DNA of 64,000 nt from Crocinitomicaceae bacterium. GTDB lineage: Bacteria; Bacteroidota; Bacteroidia; Flavobacteriales_D; Crocinitomicaceae. Below are positions 61,501 to 64,000 of the stretch, one piece after another (position 1 is the first letter of the stretch; each line of letters begins with the position of its first letter). A program made the translations under genes and the position numbers. The notes under the pieces are model-generated. The model saw only the letters and a program-made list of their open reading frames with translations. It was not told the DNA's origin and did not search any database. The DNA lies in the NCBI GenBank assembly GCA_030727405.1, contig JANRBR010000028.1, positions 90,549 to 154,548 on the forward strand, given 5' to 3'.

Positions 61501-62640
61501 TCTATACTCTATAATCCTACCATTACCTACACGAATCCAGGAACTTATGTGGTGCAATTATCGATTTCGGATAGCGTTTGCCTTGGGCAGGATAATGTTT
61601 CATTGGTCATACAAGTTTCTCCTCCCTTAGTTGTCAATCTAATGGATTCGATCTTTTTGTGTCAATCGGAAGAAACCAACTTTTCTCCAGTGGTATCTGG
61701 CACGGCAAGTTCTTTTCTGTGGTCCAGCTCGAATGATTTTAGTGATACCATAAGTTTTAGTACTCAAAATCCAAATTTAACGCTTGTTGACCCTCAAAAT
61801 CAAACGTATTATTTTCAAGCAGAAAATGGTTTTTGCTCGGTAGAAGATAGTGTAACTGTTTCCATTTTTAGTGAGTCCGTTTCCCTTCAATGTTTGGATT
61901 CGATTTGCATTACGAGTCCTCTGCAATTGCTTGCTTCGACCAATGGCACTGGACCATACAACTACCTTTGGTCTTCTCCAAATGTTAGTATTGTACCCAA
62001 TAATCAGTCAACTGCTCAATGTGTTTTGCCGCAATCACAAATGGTGTATTTGGAAGTCAGTTCTCCTCAAGGTTGTACATTGCTTGACTCACAGTTTGTT
62101 TATGTTTCAACCTTTAATCAAGAGAATGTACTTGCGACAGCTAATCCTAATTTAATCATGCCCGGAGGAATAAGCCAATTAACTGGGATTGTTCCTTCAA
62201 ATGCATCGTTTAATTGGAGTCCAACAACGTTCATGGTGAATCCAAGTTCATTAAATACTGCCGTTTCTCCGGACGAAACCATTGTATATACCTTGACAGC
62301 AACGGACGGACTCTGTACAAAATCAGACACAGCGTTAGTGCGGGTTTATGAAATTGTGTGCGACGAACCCTATGTCTTTGTGCCAAATGCCTTCACGCCA
62401 AATGGCGACCAAGAAAACGATGTGCTTTATGTTCGTGGACTTTGGATTGAGAAATGTATTTTCCGTGTCTTTAATCGTTGGGGAGAATTGGTATTTGAAA
62501 CCACCGACCAAAACATTGGATGGGACGGAACATTTAAAGGGAAAAAATTGGATCCAGATGTATTTGATTACTATTTGGATGTGGACTGTTTAGGCGGTTC
62601 TAGCACCATCATCAAAGGAAATGTAACACTAATGAAATAA
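58570..62640 (+). CDS. 1356-residue SBBP/PKD-repeat protein with T9SS type B sorting domain
   Basis: A giant cell-surface protein. Signal peptide, then an opening DUF7948-like domain (IQFIENKGQWPSMVHFQS), and a long propeller-like region (about 250-770) of SBBP-type repeats (for example FVTKYNANGTNMLWSAFLGG, DIYISKISANGQNLLASTYV, GVIFKLNASFSSLQFSSFYG). Two PKD domains follow (AYLWDFGNGDTTS and DFLWDFGNGTIDS). The C-terminal type B sorting domain has FVPNAFTPNGDQENDVLYVRG and GVTLMK-like NVTLMK. The start is GTG. The gene lies 86 bases from the divergent FMN-enzyme gene. A box TAAATTAG (58561-58568) lies just before the GTG. The function is probably adhesion or gliding. Confidence 0.9.
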   Translation: MKIVVLKFGYFFVLFLFASLIQVSAQDAPIETPHNEIQFIENKGQWPSMVHFQSSVSGGKLWIGDSSILFQLQDFSDLHKAHFELKNIENPNLKTALIQQKFLGSKPDKFRSLEGRSTHYYNYFLGNDSTKWTRDVHTYNKVEYQHYYSNIHLLWESDKNALKYTFFVEPGANPNEIRWSYSGEYSSIRMRDGRLILKTSIGEIIEQRPIAYQLIDGKKVAISCSFRERGGIYSYELGTYNDEFPLVIDPVLIFATYNGSISDNFGMTATYGNDGSAYSAGMIYGNNFPIPNLNSFDLTPNFTSVAGNYGITDVFVTKYNANGTNMLWSAFLGGGDMTQGTETAHSLICDSLNNIYVFGATSSTNFPTTPGALQTTHGGGTPGANFLYNGVYFSGQGTDIYISKISANGQNLLASTYVGGSDNDGVNYRTTALPYNAASAYDSLTTNYGDQFRGEIMLDSLHNVYIASCSRSSNFPTLNAFQPNKSAGQDGVIFKLNASFSSLQFSSFYGGTNSDACYSVKLDTLGAIVFAGGTCSSNLPGTSGAYQSTFQGGKTDGFVVKLLPSGTSIQKASYVGAPNYDQVFFVEIDRLNQIFLLGQSVGGTFPVNNAPYSNPGSSQFILKLNPNLTTNLASTVIGNGSPSINISPAAFLVDICGNMYVSGWGANILQSQPISGMPISPNAFQATTTGFDFYLMVVQNDFSGLLYGSYLGGALAQEHVDGGTSRFDKNGVVYQSVCGGCGAHSDFPTSPGAWSSSNNSSNCNNLVFKFDFQLIPSASFTTNNVAGCADLTVNFQNTSTQLDAYLWDFGNGDTTSVIFNPTITFTQAGTYDVNLYVTDSVCLLTDTANIQVLVLDSIQLNVLDTISLCSANPFELIAFHNGTGSQFIWSQSAGLTNPLNNPNDSTIFVSTPGWYFIQVSNPYCSAIDSVYLEFNVPVEANFSIQDSLGCAPFTVTFNNSSSFTSDFLWDFGNGTIDSILYNPTITYTNPGTYVVQLSISDSVCLGQDNVSLVIQVSPPLVVNLMDSIFLCQSEETNFSPVVSGTASSFLWSSSNDFSDTISFSTQNPNLTLVDPQNQTYYFQAENGFCSVEDSVTVSIFSESVSLQCLDSICITSPLQLLASTNGTGPYNYLWSSPNVSIVPNNQSTAQCVLPQSQMVYLEVSSPQGCTLLDSQFVYVSTFNQENVLATANPNLIMPGGISQLTGIVPSNASFNWSPTTFMVNPSSLNTAVSPDETIVYTLTATDGLCTKSDTALVRVYEIVCDEPYVFVPNAFTPNGDQENDVLYVRGLWIEKCIFRVFNRWGELVFETTDQNIGWDGTFKGKKLDPDVFDYYLDVDCLGGSSTIIKGNVTLMK

Positions 62641-62645
62641 AGAAA

Positions 62646-63725
62646 ATGACAAAAATTATTCAAGCGAAATCAGAGAAGTTTCTAGAAAATTATTTAAATA
62701 ATGCAAGTCCGACGGGATTTGAATCCGCAGGACAAAAAATGTGGTTAGATTACATCAAGCCGTATGTGGATGAGTACATCACCGATAATTATGGTTCTGT
62801 AGCTGGAATCATCAATCCAGGTCAACCTTATAAAGTGGTGATTGAAGCACATGCAGATGAAATCTCATGGTTTGTGCATTACATCACCAAAGATGGATTT
62901 ATTTATTTGCGCCGAAATGGAGGCTCAGACCACATGATCGCACCTTCAAAACGCGTGAATATTCATACAGAAAAAGGAACAGTGAAAGCGGTTTTTGGGT
63001 GGCCTGCCATTCACATGCGTCAGCAAAAAGAAGAAACACCAAGCATGAAAAATATATTCTTGGACTGCGGATGTAATTCCAAGGAGGAAGTCGAGGCGCT
63101 AGGTGTTCATGTTGGATGCGTGGCTACATTTGAAGACGAATTCATGATCTTGAACAAAAACAAGTATGTTGGACGCGCTTTGGACAACCGCATGGGTGGA
63201 TTTATGATCGCGGAAGTTGCGCGCATGTTGAAAGAGGCAAAAAAGAAACTGCCTTTTACCTTGTACATTGTCAATTCCGTTCAAGAAGAAATCGGATTGC
63301 GTGGCGCAGAAATGATGGCGAATCGAATCAAGCCAGATTTAGCCTTGGTTACCGATGTTTGCCACGATACAGGTACTCCAATGGTCGATAAAATCGAAAA
63401 TGGGGATCAAAAATCAGGACTTGGACCTGTTCTAACCTATGGACCAGCGGTTCAAAATAATTTCTTGAAGCAAATCATCAAAGCTGCAGAGAAAAACAAC
63501 ATTCCATTCCAACGTGCGGCGGTTTCTCGATCCACTGGAACGGATACAGATGCATTTGCGTATTCAAACGAAGGAGTTACAAGTGCTTTGATTTCCTTGC
63601 CATTGCGTTACATGCATACCACGGTGGAGATGGTTCAAAAAGAAGACGTAGAAAATTGCATACGTCTGATTTACGAAACGCTTTTAACAGTGAAGTCAGG
63701 TCAAGATTTTAGGTACTTGAAATAA
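62646..63725 (+). CDS. M42 family aminopeptidase (glutamyl/deblocking aminopeptidase-like)
   Basis: The 359-residue cytoplasmic metallopeptidase has the dinuclear zinc ligands of clan MH: VIEAHADEIS (His/Asp), GRALDNRMGG (Asp), VNSVQEEIGLRGAEMM (Glu general base and ligand), TDVCHDTGTP (Asp) and RYMHTTVEM (His). This set matches M42 enzymes such as PepA/FrvX and TET aminopeptidases, which form dodecameric particles that trim short peptides. Six bases separate it from the SBBP/PKD gene, so it may be read through from there. A hairpin terminator follows. Confidence 0.93.
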   Translation: MTKIIQAKSEKFLENYLNNASPTGFESAGQKMWLDYIKPYVDEYITDNYGSVAGIINPGQPYKVVIEAHADEISWFVHYITKDGFIYLRRNGGSDHMIAPSKRVNIHTEKGTVKAVFGWPAIHMRQQKEETPSMKNIFLDCGCNSKEEVEALGVHVGCVATFEDEFMILNKNKYVGRALDNRMGGFMIAEVARMLKEAKKKLPFTLYIVNSVQEEIGLRGAEMMANRIKPDLALVTDVCHDTGTPMVDKIENGDQKSGLGPVLTYGPAVQNNFLKQIIKAAEKNNIPFQRAAVSRSTGTDTDAFAYSNEGVTSALISLPLRYMHTTVEMVQKEDVENCIRLIYETLLTVKSGQDFRYLK

Positions 63726-63735
63726 AATAAGCAAG

Positions 63736-63769
63736 AAGGAGGTGAAGCGAATACGCTTCATCTCTTTTA
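63736..63769. terminator. Bidirectional terminator between the M42 peptidase and the S4 gene
   Basis: The hairpin GAGGTGAAGCG / CGCTTCATCTC (63739-63749, 63754-63764; one G-T pair) has loop AATA and is followed by TTTTAG. The weaker A-rich side serves the convergent S4 gene. Confidence 0.8.
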
Positions 63770-63973
63770 GATCAATTCGACTTTTAAATCTTCGATTAAA
63801 AGCACGTCTCCTTTAACCAATTTGGCCCTTCTTCGGGTCTCTATTTGACCATTTCGGTAAACGATTCCAGCATCCACAATGTGTTTGGCATGTCCACCGG
63901 TCTCAGCGATGCCTAATGCTTTCAACAAGCCCATTAATTCGATGAATTCTCCGTTTACGGTAAATTGTTCCAT
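63767..63973 (-). CDS. S4-domain RNA-binding protein (YbcJ-like)
   Basis: The 68-residue protein is essentially one S4 RNA-binding domain: GLLKALGIAETGGHAKHIVDAG (helix-turn of the S4 motif), then VYRNGQIETRRRAKLVKGD. Short free-standing S4 proteins of this type (YbcJ/YaaA-like) bind RNA, often ribosomal RNA or tRNA. Its start overlaps the stop of an upstream gene as TAATG, mirroring the other operon joins in the window. It ends at the M42 terminator. Confidence 0.88.
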   Translation of the reverse strand: MEQFTVNGEFIELMGLLKALGIAETGGHAKHIVDAGIVYRNGQIETRRRAKLVKGDVLLIEDLKVELI

Positions 63974-64000
63974 TATTTTCCTTTTAATTCCATTGCCTTT
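63973..64000 (-). CDS. Possible 3' end of an upstream minus-strand gene (partial)
   Basis: From the right-hand window edge an open frame on the minus strand reads KAMELKGK and stops TAA at 63973-63975, overlapping the S4 gene's ATG as TAATG. Eight codons are too few to identify a product. The support is the overlap pattern, which also occurs at 942 and 51715. Confidence 0.35.

Noticed and set aside
60900..61620. The two similar PKD segments as a DNA repeat array
   Set aside because: They are protein domain repeats with divergent DNA; there is no CRISPR-like or tandem DNA repetition.
1..64000. Mobile elements, prophage or CRISPR
   Set aside because: I saw no transposase, integrase, phage structural gene, Cas gene or regularly spaced direct repeats; gene density and style are uniform.

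Overview
The window reads as a chromosomal segment of a Bacteroidota bacterium, most likely a flavobacterium. The evidence is DNA that looks AT-rich by eye, promoter-like TAnnTTTG boxes of the Bacteroidota type, few Shine-Dalgarno sites, several proteins with type IX secretion (T9SS) sorting domains of both type A and type B, a TonB receptor with a carboxypeptidase-like N-terminal domain, and families largely confined to this phylum (DUF4249, DUF6952, gliding-motility C-terminal domain). A Crocinitomicaceae-like (Fluviicola-like) origin is a guess from overall gene character. I see no phage genes, insertion sequences, CRISPR arrays or rRNA. No stretch over 300 bases lacks a gene; the longest gap (23745-23986) holds only upstream regions.

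Layout. 1-4500: a minus-strand group (DusB-like tRNA modification, ManC, SprT-like protease) diverging from a lipid-transport pair (MlaE/MlaF), then tRNA-Leu(UAG). 4.5-10.2 kb: trigger factor, then a redox module (OxyR diverging from a 2-Cys peroxiredoxin, a thioredoxin and a DUF6952 protein), then prfA-pyrF. 10.2-15 kb: a 46-residue lipoprotein on the minus strand, an Omp85-family barrel, RdgB, FolB, GltX and a small coiled-coil protein.

15-23.7 kb: a tightly packed six-gene minus-strand operon encoding a lamin-tail T9SS protein, a TonB-dependent receptor, a secreted endonuclease I with an OB-like domain, a 5'-nucleotidase split into two polypeptides, and a DUF4249 lipoprotein. Together these read as a surface system for degrading extracellular nucleic acid and recovering nucleosides and phosphate. 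This is the most interesting locus in the window.

24-42.9 kb: a dipeptidyl-peptidase IV-like enzyme, citrate synthase, an RlmL-like rRNA methyltransferase, a patatin-barrel protein, FtsK, a DUF4412-like secreted protein, arginase plus ArgS, topoisomerase III, a DsbD pair and TsaD. 42.9-64 kb: TamB overlapping a biotin carboxylase, SucC, a DUF1569 protein, a GT9 glycosyltransferase coupled to a large T9SS type B protein, an FMN enzyme with two M16 peptidases, a 1356-residue SBBP/PKD T9SS type B protein, an M42 aminopeptidase and an S4 RNA-binding protein.

Gene ends are very tight. There are ATGA and TAATG stop/start overlaps within operons, convergent pairs abut or overlap without terminators, and clear hairpin terminators occur in only about seven places.
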